Positions 15,697 through 24,220 of a stretch of DNA of 37,321 nt are shown here, one piece after another. Every line of letters begins with the position of its first letter. Within the stretch, counting starts at the first letter, position 1. The DNA lies in NCBI RefSeq assembly GCF_003611585.1, contig NZ_RAVW01000034.1, positions 1-37,321 of the forward strand, read 5' to 3'. The DNA is from Corallococcus exercitus. GTDB taxonomy: Bacteria > Myxococcota > Myxococcia > Myxococcales > Myxococcaceae. A program made the position numbers and the translations under genes. Below the pieces are notes generated by a model that saw only the letters and a program-made list of their open reading frames with translations, was not told the origin of the DNA and did no database searches.

Positions 15697-18216
15697 ATGA
15701 ACCGATTGACTGTCTTTCCTTCCTGGCGCCTGTCGGGCCTGCCCCGCTTCCGTCTGGCATTGCTGGCGCTGCTGGCGGTGCTGGGCACCGGCTGTGGTTC
15801 CGACCCCCAGCCGCAGCCCCAGGCCCAGGCCCCTGTGTTCGTGGAGTCCACGCAGTCCGCCGTCAACGTGCTGGCCAACGAGACGGTGCACTTCCACGTC
15901 ACCGCGAAGGATGACGCGCAGCGGGCCCTGGGCTTCAGCTGGGAGGCCAGCGCGGGCGTCCTCGAGCCCGCCCTGAGCACCGCGACGGCCAGCGACGTGC
16001 GCTGGAAGGGCCCGGAGTGTCTGCCCGCCGGAACGCGCGTCAAGGTGACGGTGACCCTCACCCATGACGTGGCGCCCGCCACCACCCGGACCTTCCTGCT
16101 CTCCGTCGTCGCGTGCCCGGAGTCGCCGGCCGTCGCCGGGAACGCCCTCGCCTCGCTGATGGTGCGTCCCGACGGAACGGTCTGGGAGTGGGGCACCTTC
16201 TCCAACAACTCGGGGGATGTCTCCTCGCCGCGCCAGGTCCCAGGGCTGACCGGCGTCAAGGCCGTGGCCGCTGGAGGGCTCCACTTCCTGGCCCTGCGCC
16301 AGGACGGCACCGTCTGGGCCTGGGGACTCAACATCCGCGGCCAGCTCGGAGACGGAACCACCTTCAACCGGGACGCGCCCGTGCAGGTGTCGGGGCTGAA
16401 GGACATCATCGCCCTGTCCACGGGCTACTACTCCACGCTGGCCCTGCGCCAGGACGGCACCGTCTGGGCATGGGGGGGCAACGAGTACGGGCAGCTCGGC
16501 GACGGGACGACCGTGGACCGCTCCGTGCCCGTCCAGGTGCTGGGCCTGACCCGGACCACCGCCCTGGCCATCAGCAGCGAGCATGCGCTGGCCGTGCTCG
16601 CGGATGGAACGGTCCGCGCGTGGGGACGCAATAGCTCCGGTCAGCTCGGCCTCGGGTCGTCCAGCCCGGACGCTGGCAGCCCCATCCCGCTCGTGGTGCC
16701 CTGGCTGACGGATGTCGTCTCCGTCTGCGCGAACTCCAGCCAGTCGTTCGCACTGCACGCCGACGGGGGTGCGTCGTCATGGGGCGTCAACTCGTATGGC
16801 ATCCTGGGGGACCAGCTGCGAGGGGACTGGGCTGTTCCGGGCCGGGTGCCCCGGTTGGCCCAGGTGACCGCCCTGACCCTGGGGGACAACTTCGCGATGG
16901 CGCTGCTGGAGGATGGCTCCGTGCAGACCTGGGGAGACAACAGCTACGGCCAGCTCGGGGATGGGACGTACACCCGCCACGTCTCCCCGACGCGGGTGCC
17001 CGGGCTCGCGGGCGTCAAGGCCGTGGCGGCGGGCCGCGACCATGCCCTGGCCGTGCTCTCCGACGGGAGCGTGCGGGTCTGGGGCGACAACCGGTACCAG
17101 CAACTCGGCAGCTTGCCGGCCGCCGTGAACCGCAACGCGCCCGTGCAGGTGTTGGGGCTCAAGGATGTGAGCCGCGTGGCCGCGGGGGGGCGCCATTCCC
17201 TGGCCCTGCGCACGGATGGCACGGTCTGGGCCTGGGGGAGCAACCTCCTGGGCAGGCTGGGGCTGAAGGAGGAGCAGGCCGCCAGCACGACGCCGGTCCA
17301 GGTGCCGGGACTCGCCGGCGTCAAGAGCGTCGCCGCGGGCCTGGAGCACTCGCTGGCGGTGCTCGCCAACGGCACCGTCATGGCGTGGGGGAACAACAGC
17401 GTGTGGCAGCTGGGGGATGCCTCCCGCCCGCAGTCGTATGCCCCCATCCCCGTCGCCGGGCTGACCGGTGTCTCCGCCGTGTCCGCGGCCTCCTGGTACT
17501 CGCTGGCCCTGCGCGAGGACGGCACCGTCTGGGCCTGGGGCATCAATAACGCCGGCCAGCTCGGAGACGGGACCACCATCAACCGGGCCACGCCGGTGCA
17601 GGCGGTGGGGCTGACGCAGGTCACCGCCCTCTCCGCGGGCGCCTCCCACGCGCTGGCCTTGCGCGCGGACGGCACCGTCTGGGCGTGGGGAGACAACCTC
17701 TTCGGGCAGCTGGGGGATGGAACGAACAGCGACCGTCTCACGCCGGTGCAGGTGCCGGGACTGACGGGCGTCGTCGCCGTGGCCGCGGGGCAGTTCCACT
17801 CGCTGGCGCTGCGTCAGGACGGCACCGTCTGGGCCTGGGGGGACAACTCGGAAGGACAGCTCGGGGACCGCGCATCCACCACTCGCGTGACCCCCACGCA
17901 GGTGGTGGGGTTGGCGGGCGTCCAGCGCATCGCCGCGGGGGATGCCCACTCGCTGGCCGCTCCGGGAACGACCCCGCTCGTCACCTTCGGCTGGAACGTC
18001 TACGGACAGCTGGGGCTGGGCCCGGACTTCAAGGGACAATCGCGCGGGCAGGTCGCCGCGTTCCTCGGCGTTCGCGCCCTCGCGGCGAGCACTGAGCACA
18101 CCCTGGCCGTGGCGAATGACGGCACCGTCTGGGCCTGGGGGGCCAATGTCTGGGGCCAGCTGGGTGATGGCGAGGCCGCGAACAGCCCCCGGCCAGTCAC
18201 GGTGGCGCTGCCGTAG
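15697..18216 (+). CDS. RCC1-repeat lipoprotein (14 repeats)
   Basis: 839 residues. The signal peptide ends in the lipobox LGTGC (Cys about residue 29), followed by a Gln/Pro linker and an Ig-like domain to about residue 145. The rest consists of 14 RCC1-type repeats of about 50 residues, each centred on DGTVWAWGxNxxGQLGDGT. RCC1 propellers have seven blades, so 14 repeats suggest two propellers in tandem. The repeats are very similar at the DNA level: GGCACCGTCTGGGCCTGGGG recurs exactly at 16306, 17521, 17821 and 18121, with near copies at 16456 and 17671, on a 150-nt period. Secreted RCC1 lipoproteins are numerous in myxobacteria and are thought to mediate surface binding; the ligand here is unknown. 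Confidence 0.9.
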   Translation: MNRLTVFPSWRLSGLPRFRLALLALLAVLGTGCGSDPQPQPQAQAPVFVESTQSAVNVLANETVHFHVTAKDDAQRALGFSWEASAGVLEPALSTATASDVRWKGPECLPAGTRVKVTVTLTHDVAPATTRTFLLSVVACPESPAVAGNALASLMVRPDGTVWEWGTFSNNSGDVSSPRQVPGLTGVKAVAAGGLHFLALRQDGTVWAWGLNIRGQLGDGTTFNRDAPVQVSGLKDIIALSTGYYSTLALRQDGTVWAWGGNEYGQLGDGTTVDRSVPVQVLGLTRTTALAISSEHALAVLADGTVRAWGRNSSGQLGLGSSSPDAGSPIPLVVPWLTDVVSVCANSSQSFALHADGGASSWGVNSYGILGDQLRGDWAVPGRVPRLAQVTALTLGDNFAMALLEDGSVQTWGDNSYGQLGDGTYTRHVSPTRVPGLAGVKAVAAGRDHALAVLSDGSVRVWGDNRYQQLGSLPAAVNRNAPVQVLGLKDVSRVAAGGRHSLALRTDGTVWAWGSNLLGRLGLKEEQAASTTPVQVPGLAGVKSVAAGLEHSLAVLANGTVMAWGNNSVWQLGDASRPQSYAPIPVAGLTGVSAVSAASWYSLALREDGTVWAWGINNAGQLGDGTTINRATPVQAVGLTQVTALSAGASHALALRADGTVWAWGDNLFGQLGDGTNSDRLTPVQVPGLTGVVAVAAGQFHSLALRQDGTVWAWGDNSEGQLGDRASTTRVTPTQVVGLAGVQRIAAGDAHSLAAPGTTPLVTFGWNVYGQLGLGPDFKGQSRGQVAAFLGVRALAASTEHTLAVANDGTVWAWGANVWGQLGDGEAANSPRPVTVALP
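16306..18140 (+). repeat. 150-bp intragenic tandem repeats encoding RCC1 blades
   Basis: The RCC1-coding DNA has a 150-bp period. The 20-mer GGCACCGTCTGGGCCTGGGG is exact at 16306, 17521, 17821 and 18121 and one or two bases off at 16456 and 17671. The blade near 17971 has lost the motif (TPLVTFGWNVYGQLG). The last third of the gene has the closest copies, suggesting recent duplication of blades. Confidence 0.75.
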
Positions 18217-18223
18217 GCCGAGG

Positions 18224-18263
18224 GACACGCCGGGACTCGCCGCGAAAGGGCGAGCCCCGGTGT
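18224..18263 (+). terminator. Imperfect long hairpin after the RCC1 gene
   Basis: The core stem is CTCGCC (18236-18241) / GGCGAG (18249-18254). It extends outward through GGG/CCC, CC/GG and CAC/GTG-type pairs with small bulges to about 18224-18263. It begins 8 nt after the RCC1 stop. Confidence 0.45.
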
Positions 18264-18348
18264 CGCCGCATTCGCGACCCGTGGGTCGGGTTTCCAGAGA
18301 CCTGGCTTGTCGCTCTGAGTCCTTGAGAGCTGGGAGGTGTCGTCCGAG

Positions 18349-18769
18349 ATGAGCACCGAGGTCGCGCAGCGGATCCTGGATGGAAGGTGGAAGCACGCGA
18401 CCGCGGCGTTACAGGGGCCCGTTGTCCGTCCAGGAGGTGGGCCCGTTCATCGACGATGAGGACGCCTCTCCCCGCGTGGACTCGCTGTGGGAGTGCACGG
18501 TGCGGCGCTGGACGGCGGCGACGGTGGTCGAGAGTCGCAACTACGCGCCGGACATCGCGCTCCAGCTCCGCGCGGGAGCCTTCGGCGTCCTCACGTCACG
18601 GTTCGACGAGGTCGTCTCCGTGGCCGTGCGTGAAGCGGAACCGCTTCCCCGCCCGACACGGGAGGTCCCCATGTTCGCCAACTGGCTGGAGCCTCGCGTC
18701 CGGGTCCCACCCGAGCTGGCGTCGCGGATCCAGGCGCTGTGCTTCACGGCGGAGGACGAAGGCGACTGA
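18349..18769 (+). CDS. Hypothetical protein with an apparent one-base frameshift
   Basis: The start with a ribosome binding site (GGGAGG, then ATG at 18349) opens a frame (MSTEVAQRILDGRWKHATAA) that stops after 36 codons. The downstream part (GPLSVQEVGPFIDDEDA... to 18769) is in another frame whose own first ATG (18380) has no ribosome binding site. GC at third positions is high in the first frame up to 18412 and poor in the second frame there, then the pattern swaps. Removing one G from the run at 18414-18417 joins both into one ~140-residue protein (…ATAALQGPLSVQEVG…). Either a sequencing error or a real frameshift. The family is not recognised; it is acidic, soluble and has no signal peptide. 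If unbroken it may be co-transcribed with the WD40-like gene 75 nt downstream. Confidence 0.6.
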
Positions 18770-18844
18770 GCGGGCCGGGCCCGGGCCCCGCCCGCGAGCG
18801 CACGGCGGTGCGGTATGGTCGCCCGAAGGGGTGACTCCAGACAC

Positions 18845-20986
18845 ATGCCAGGACTGCTCGCCAATCTTTCGCAGTGGGCCCACGCTTCCGACGCGGAGCT
18901 GGAAGCGCTGGTGGAACAGGCCGACTTCGGCGACTTCGTGGCCAGCAGGGACCTACCGCCGCTGCGGGAGCGGCTCCTCCGGCTCGAGCGCGAGCAGGGC
19001 ATCACGGAGGTCCACCGCCGCGTCTCCGAAAAGGTCCTGGCCGCGGGGGCACGGCTCGTGGAGACCCCGCGCTACACGGGCATGCAGCGCTGCTTCGCGC
19101 TCAGTCCAGATGGCCGCCATCTCGCCATCGCGAGCAACCGCCTTGGCAAATCGCCCGGTGGGGACGTGTGCATCTGGGAGCTGGCGACGGGGCGCGTGGT
19201 CGACGCCGTCGGCTTCGAGCAGACGCTGGTCGGCTCGACGGGGGCGCCTTCCTGCCTCCAATGGTCGCCATCCGGGGAGTGGCTCGGCGTCATCCTGAAC
19301 CAGGTCGTCATCGGCGTGCTGCGGGCCTTCGCCGGAACGCTGCCGTCCTTCACGGCCGACGTCACCCGGCGCTGGGGCTCGCCGCCGGGATGGGCCGTCA
19401 TCCATCCCAAGACCGTGAAGAACACGGGGCACCTGCCTGCCTGGTGCTGGTCTCCGGATGAAACACATCTGTTCATCTCCACCCCCGGGCCCGACGGTGC
19501 GCTGGGCTGCATCGTCCCGTTCCGGGAAGGGGCCCGGGTCAACGAGGACAGTGAAGGGATTCGCTGGTGCCCGGCCCGGCTGGACGGACAGCCTTCGAAA
19601 TCGCAGCCGCATACCTGGGTGCGGTGGAGTCCGGATGGCACACGCATCCATGGCTATTGCAAACACGAGTTCGTGAATGAGCCGAACGCCAACCCGGAGC
19701 ACGAACAGGCCCATTCCTCCGCCTCCGTCATCGACGTGCGGAGCGGCGACCTCCAGTACCGCTTCGATGAACTGAAGCTGCCGGCGGCGTTCTCTCCGGA
19801 CGGTGCCCGCCTGGCCTACGGTGAGGATCCGCCCCGGCTCGCGAATGGACTCACGGCCAAGACGGTGGCCAACCTGAGCAAGTACGTCGACGTCCGCGTC
19901 TACGCGGTCGTCGAGGAGTACGTCTGGTCCCGCGACGGCCGGCGCCTGGCCGTGCTCATCCGGGGCTATGAATCCTTCCAGGTCCTCATCTTCGAGGCCG
20001 GCAAGCTGCTGTGCCAGATGGACCTGAAGCGCCGTTCGTTCGGGATGGCTTCCAGCAGCGGCGACCTGGGCCGCTGGGCCTGGTCTCCGGATGGCTCCAT
20101 GGGCGCATGCCTGCTGCGGGAGGCAGGAAGCGCCGAGCAGTGGAAGCGTGAGGGAGGAACCGTCGAGCTGTGGAAGGTGGGGCCCTCGCCCCGGATGCTC
20201 CGGCGGCTCGAGGGCACCAGCGGCATCGACGGACTGGCCTGGGGCGCGGACGACACGCTCGTGGGGACAGGGCCCCATGACATCGCCTTCTGGGACGTGA
20301 ACACCGCGGCGCCGCGCTTCCGCGCCTCGCTGGAGCTGGAGCCGGGCCGCGTGCCACCCCCGAGCGACTGGAACCCATGGCCGGACGACGTCGCGCGGTT
20401 CATCCCGACCGAGCACGGCTGGGACTTCATGCGAGCACAGCCGGACGGCACCGTGGAGTGTCCCCCGGGCTCACGGGCGCAGTTGGAGCCCCGGCTGATG
20501 TTCTCGGTGGAGGGGCGCCATGCCTGGCCCTGGCGCTGGGCCCTGGGGACCCGGCATGCGCGCTGGGAGGACGGTGTGTCCCTGCCCGCCGCGCCCCGGG
20601 AGGAAGCCCCGTTCGAGGAGCGGCGCGTCACCGTGCCCGAAGGCGAGACGCTGGAAGCCAGAGACGCCCGGCACGGCACCTGGGGTTTCCTGAAGCAATA
20701 CCAGGCCCCCACGCGGCCCCTGGACCATTACAGGGCCGAACCGGTGTTCACGCACGGTCCCGCCATCTGCCGCGCCAACCTCACGCCGTACCTTGGCCAG
20801 TGCGTGCTGCTGCGCCAGACGCGGGAAGGCACCTGGTACGCCCTCGGCGCCCTGCTCGAGGTCTCCGACGAGGGACTCCTCCTCTACCCTCGAGCGCCCA
20901 TCGGCTCGTACCGCGAGCGGCTCCTGTCCTTCCGGGACATCCTCTGGATTGGACCGGCGGTGCCGCTCGAACCGCGGGAGGGCTAG
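18845..20986 (+). CDS. WD40-like beta-propeller protein
   Basis: 713 residues from the ATG at 18845; an ATG at 18815 would add 10 residues but overlaps a promoter-like TGCGGTATGGTC. The first ~75 residues are helical and charged (ASDAELEALVEQADFGDF, LRERLLRLEREQGITEVHR). WD40/TolB-like blades follow, each with an SPDGxxLA-type turn (FALSPDGRHLAIAS, WSPSGEWLGVIL, CWSPDETHLFIS, RWSPDGTRIHGY, AFSPDGARLAYG, WSRDGRRLAVLI, WSPDGSMGACLL). A C-terminal region of ~200 residues without repeats is rich in Trp and Arg. There is no signal peptide, so it is probably cytoplasmic, acting as a binding scaffold. Its TAG shares the palindrome CTAG with the stop of the convergent outer-membrane protein gene. Confidence 0.75.
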   Translation: MPGLLANLSQWAHASDAELEALVEQADFGDFVASRDLPPLRERLLRLEREQGITEVHRRVSEKVLAAGARLVETPRYTGMQRCFALSPDGRHLAIASNRLGKSPGGDVCIWELATGRVVDAVGFEQTLVGSTGAPSCLQWSPSGEWLGVILNQVVIGVLRAFAGTLPSFTADVTRRWGSPPGWAVIHPKTVKNTGHLPAWCWSPDETHLFISTPGPDGALGCIVPFREGARVNEDSEGIRWCPARLDGQPSKSQPHTWVRWSPDGTRIHGYCKHEFVNEPNANPEHEQAHSSASVIDVRSGDLQYRFDELKLPAAFSPDGARLAYGEDPPRLANGLTAKTVANLSKYVDVRVYAVVEEYVWSRDGRRLAVLIRGYESFQVLIFEAGKLLCQMDLKRRSFGMASSSGDLGRWAWSPDGSMGACLLREAGSAEQWKREGGTVELWKVGPSPRMLRRLEGTSGIDGLAWGADDTLVGTGPHDIAFWDVNTAAPRFRASLELEPGRVPPPSDWNPWPDDVARFIPTEHGWDFMRAQPDGTVECPPGSRAQLEPRLMFSVEGRHAWPWRWALGTRHARWEDGVSLPAAPREEAPFEERRVTVPEGETLEARDARHGTWGFLKQYQAPTRPLDHYRAEPVFTHGPAICRANLTPYLGQCVLLRQTREGTWYALGALLEVSDEGLLLYPRAPIGSYRERLLSFRDILWIGPAVPLEPREG

Positions 20987-22242
20987 TGCCAGGTCCCCAC
21001 GCCGAAGCCCCAGCCGAAGTAGAGGCGGGACACGTCGGCGAAGCCGCTGATGCGCCATGACGTGCCAGGCGACATCAGGCCGAAGACGGACCAGCTGAAC
21101 AGCCGCAGCTCCGCGCCCGCGGTGCCATGCAGGCGGGGCCCGATGGCGTCGAAGCGGCTGGGCTCCAGGTAGCTGCCCGCGCGGAGCTGGAGCCGGTTCT
21201 CGAGGGGCTCCCACTCCGCGCCGACGCGGGGGGAGAGGACGAGCCGTCGTCCGGAGCGCTCGAGCTGCTGGGAGAGAAAGGACTCGAAGCCGATGGCGTT
21301 CGAAGCGGCGCCGCTGATGAGCACCGAGCCGGTCAGCAGCAGCTTCTCTCGCGGCAGGGCCCGGTAGCGCTCGGCGCGGTCCGGTCCCCATGGCATCTGG
21401 AGGGGGCGGGCGCCGAACTGCCAGGCGATGCCCGCTTCAATCTCCCAGGGGAGCTTGATGGTGGAGGGCAGGTACAGGTCGGCGACCTTCACGTTGCCCT
21501 CCGCGTCGGCGGTGGCCTGACTGTCGGGCGTGAGCCGGCCCTGGACGGGGGCCCGGAACGTCAGGGCCGCGCGCAGCGGCAGGGCCATCGGGGTCCAGAG
21601 GGCTCCGGCCTCGAGGTTGCCACCGAGCATGGAGGCGAGGTTTGCCTCCGGAGCCGCGTCGGTGCCGAGGGTGAGGGAGACCGCGCGCAGGCCGACTCCG
21701 ACCGCCAGCTCGCCGTCCAGGAATGTGCGCGCGAGCTGGATCTGGAAGCGGTTGGTGTTGAGCAGCAGGGTCTGGCCGTTCGCGTCCTGGCCCAGCGTAT
21801 AGGTCTGGATGGACGTGAGGCCCCCGAAGCCCCAGCGACCCCATTGGATGAGGCCTCCAATCTGGGGGAAGACGAAGTCCTTGAAGGTGAAGCCCACCGT
21901 GCCGTTGTTGTCGAAGTCGGTGTTGCGCAGCGAGCTGGGAAAGGTGAAGCCCAGCGACAGGTCGTAGTCGACGGGCTTGCTCGAATAGAGCGAGCGCACG
22001 GCCGGAGCGGCCGTGTTCACGGCGATGCCCTCGACGCCTTCAGCGATGGGAGCGTACGCGCCGGCCAGGCCCGACACCCGCACCGGCGCCAGCACGGGGC
22101 CCTGGAACACGTCGATGGCGTAGTTCGAGCTGGTCAGCGGCGGGTTGTCCGCGAGGGCCGCCCCGCTGGAGAGCAGCACGGCCACGGCCGCGAACAGCAC
22201 GAGGGAAGGGGAGCGGTGGACGGTTCGAGACCATGACGCCAT
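20983..22242 (-). CDS. Outer-membrane beta-barrel protein
   Basis: 419 residues from the ATG at 22242, with a cleavable signal peptide (LVLFAAVAVLLSSGAALA, cleavage before DNPP). The mature protein has alternating hydrophobic/polar strands with many aromatics and Gly (VGFTFKDFVFPQIGGLIQWG, LELRLFSWSVFGLMSPG), ending in FGWGFGVGTWH, consistent with insertion by the BAM machinery. The start of the mature part (VSGLAGAYAPIAEGVEGIAVNTAA) resembles the N-terminal segment of FadL/OmpP1-type transporters, where GAxxAxAxGxxAxxxNPA is typical. FadL-like hydrophobic-compound uptake is therefore possible but not shown. It lies 49 nt downstream of the dienelactone hydrolase gene on the same strand. Confidence 0.75.
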   Translation of the reverse strand: MASWSRTVHRSPSLVLFAAVAVLLSSGAALADNPPLTSSNYAIDVFQGPVLAPVRVSGLAGAYAPIAEGVEGIAVNTAAPAVRSLYSSKPVDYDLSLGFTFPSSLRNTDFDNNGTVGFTFKDFVFPQIGGLIQWGRWGFGGLTSIQTYTLGQDANGQTLLLNTNRFQIQLARTFLDGELAVGVGLRAVSLTLGTDAAPEANLASMLGGNLEAGALWTPMALPLRAALTFRAPVQGRLTPDSQATADAEGNVKVADLYLPSTIKLPWEIEAGIAWQFGARPLQMPWGPDRAERYRALPREKLLLTGSVLISGAASNAIGFESFLSQQLERSGRRLVLSPRVGAEWEPLENRLQLRAGSYLEPSRFDAIGPRLHGTAGAELRLFSWSVFGLMSPGTSWRISGFADVSRLYFGWGFGVGTWH

Positions 22243-22291
22243 GCGCGGCCTGCAATGTAGCGTGCCCCGGACCACGGCGGGTCACCGGCGC

Positions 22292-23119
22292 TCAAGCCGG
22301 ATGAAGCCTCCGCGCGAAGAAGGCCAGGATCTCATCGCGCGCCGCGCTCGTCGGCTCTCCGGCCGCGTCGATGAGGTGGGCCGTCACGACGCTGTGCGGC
22401 CCGCCGACGATCTTCTCGAAGAAGGGTGGGGGCGTGGGGTTCGCGGCCGAAGCGGGCAGCACCTTCGGGACGAAGCGCGGTCCCAGCGCCTGGGCGTAGG
22501 CCGCGAAGCGCTGCGCCGGGCAGTAGCGGTCCCCCTCGAAGCGGTACGCGAGCACCGTCAGGTCCTCGCGCTCGAGCCGCTCCTTCACCGCCGCGGCCTC
22601 TTCAGGGGCAATCTGGATGGCCCCCGTGTCGTCGAGCGGCAGCGAGGGCTGGCACAGGACGGGCGCCAGCACCGCGGGCTCGAGCATCATGCTGAGCGCG
22701 AAGTTGCCGGTGAAGCACATGCCGATGGCGCCGACGCCCGGGCCTCCGCATTCCTCGTGCGCCAGGCGGGCGAGCTCCCGCAGCCACTGCGTCACGGGGC
22801 TGGATTCATTCGCCGCGAACGCGCGGAACTCCGCGCTCACGCAGGCGCGCTTCATCACGGCGAGTCCTGCCTCCGCCTGCGGATAGGCCCCATCCTTCCC
22901 GAACAGTGACGGCATGTAGACGGTGAAGCCGGCGTCACGCACCCATCGTGCGAAGCGCGCGACGTGGGGGCTGATGCCGGGCATCTCGGCCATGACGATG
23001 ACCGCGGGGCCGCGGCCGGCGACATAGACCGTCCGCGTGGCCGAGCGGAGGGTGATGGACCGTCGCTCGAAGTCGTCGAGCGGGTCGTCAGCGGTGGAGT
23101 CGGGAGTGGAAGCTCGCAT
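22292..23119 (-). CDS. Dienelactone hydrolase family protein
   Basis: 275 residues, alpha/beta hydrolase fold. The nucleophile is a Cys in IGMCFTGNFAL (Cys135), the family's GxCxG-type elbow. The acidic member is in RFEGDRYCPAQ and the His in GGPHSVVTAHL, completing the Cys-Asp-His triad. DLH enzymes open dienelactones in chloroaromatic breakdown, but many members have other ester or lactone substrates. There is no signal peptide. It is divergent, with a 50-bp gap, from a GlxA-type AraC regulator that probably controls it, and is followed on the same strand by the outer-membrane barrel gene. Confidence 0.88.
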   Translation of the reverse strand: MRASTPDSTADDPLDDFERRSITLRSATRTVYVAGRGPAVIVMAEMPGISPHVARFARWVRDAGFTVYMPSLFGKDGAYPQAEAGLAVMKRACVSAEFRAFAANESSPVTQWLRELARLAHEECGGPGVGAIGMCFTGNFALSMMLEPAVLAPVLCQPSLPLDDTGAIQIAPEEAAAVKERLEREDLTVLAYRFEGDRYCPAQRFAAYAQALGPRFVPKVLPASAANPTPPPFFEKIVGGPHSVVTAHLIDAAGEPTSAARDEILAFFARRLHPA

Positions 23120-23169
23120 GCCGGGAAGATGCAGAAGGTCCCCCCTCCCCGGCCAGTGGCGGGATTGAC

Positions 23170-24192
23170 ATGCTTCGGTCTATTCTTGCCAGGGTGATCA
23201 CGCATGTCGTCCTGGATGGCGTCGCGGAAGGCCCGCTGGGCATTGGCCTCGACGTGGTCAACACGGCGGCGCGCCTCGTGGAGGCGGGCCTCGCCCCGGT
23301 GCCCCGGGGAGTGAAGCCGCTGCGTCAGCGGGTGGTGTCGCTGGACGGTCGTCCCGTCCGCTCGGGCACGGGGCGCGCCGTGGCCGTGGACGGCGCTCTC
23401 AGCCTTCGAAGCGTGAAGGCGGGCGACGTGCTGTTGGTGCCGGGGCTCTCCGCGGCCACCGAGCGCGCCATCGAGCATCTGCTCTCCCGCGCCGACACCG
23501 AGCGCGTGGGCGGGTTGCTGTCGCGGGCGGCGGCGAAGGGGGCGGTGGTCGCGGCGTCATGCTCGGCGACCTTCGTCCTCGCCGCGGCGGGGCTGCTGAC
23601 GGGCCGGAGCGCGACGATGACCTGGTGGCTCGTGCCCGCGTTCGTGCGCCGCTTCCCCCAGGTCACCGTCCGCTCGGACCGGATGGTCGTCGAAAGCGAG
23701 GGGGTCTTCACGGCGGGCTCCGCCTTCGCGCACGCCGACCTGATGCTGGGCATCGTCGCGCGTGTCGCGAGCCCGTCGCTCGCGCATCTGGTGGCTCGCT
23801 ACCTCCTGCTCGATGAGCGCGCTTCCCAGGCCCGGTACATGGTGATGGAGCATCTGCGCGTCTCGGATCCAGCGCTGAGCGCGGTCGAGCGCTTCGTCGC
23901 CGCGAACCTCGGCCGGCAGCTGACGCTCGACGAGCTCGCCCAGGCCTCCGCCACCTCCACGCGGACGCTCGCCAGGAGGATCCAGGCGGGCCTCGGCATG
24001 ACGCCGCTCGAATTCGTGCAGCGGGTCCGCATGGCTCACGCCTCCCACCTCCTGGAGACGACCCACGAGTCGGTCGAGGCGATCTCCTTGCGCGTGGGCT
24101 ACGCCGATGCGGCCGCGTTCCGCCGCGTATACAAGCGCTACGCTGGCGAGACCCCACGAGGAAGGGCACTCGCGGGCTCCCGAAAGCGCTGA
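23170..24192 (+). CDS. GlxA-type transcriptional regulator (DJ-1/PfpI domain plus AraC HTH)
   Basis: 340 residues from the ATG at 23170; a GTG at 23194 (VITHVVLDGVAEG) would also begin at the usual domain start, and neither has a convincing ribosome binding site. Residues ~10-200 form a class I amidotransferase/DJ-1-like domain with the elbow VVAASCSATFVLAAAGLLTG. Residues ~235-330 carry the AraC DNA-binding domain: LTLDELAQASATSTRTLARR and the second helix-turn-helix VEAISLRVGYADAAAFRRVY. GlxA regulators often sit beside the enzyme gene they control, here the divergent dienelactone hydrolase. The ligand is unknown. Confidence 0.88.
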   Translation: MLRSILARVITHVVLDGVAEGPLGIGLDVVNTAARLVEAGLAPVPRGVKPLRQRVVSLDGRPVRSGTGRAVAVDGALSLRSVKAGDVLLVPGLSAATERAIEHLLSRADTERVGGLLSRAAAKGAVVAASCSATFVLAAAGLLTGRSATMTWWLVPAFVRRFPQVTVRSDRMVVESEGVFTAGSAFAHADLMLGIVARVASPSLAHLVARYLLLDERASQARYMVMEHLRVSDPALSAVERFVAANLGRQLTLDELAQASATSTRTLARRIQAGLGMTPLEFVQRVRMAHASHLLETTHESVEAISLRVGYADAAAFRRVYKRYAGETPRGRALAGSRKR

Positions 24193-24220
24193 GCGATGGT
24201 CGTCCATGCCGTGCCGGGCC

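Noticed and set aside
16306-18140. CRISPR-like regular repeats
   Set aside because: The 150-bp period is in frame and encodes RCC1 blades; there are no short palindromic repeats with unique spacers.
16777-18396. 539-codon minus-strand frame over the RCC1 gene
   Set aside because: Its repetitiveness only reflects the RCC1 repeats on the other strand.
23165-23170. Perfect TTGACA before the GlxA gene
   Set aside because: No -10 element at 16-18 bp; it overlaps the probable start codon and may be chance.
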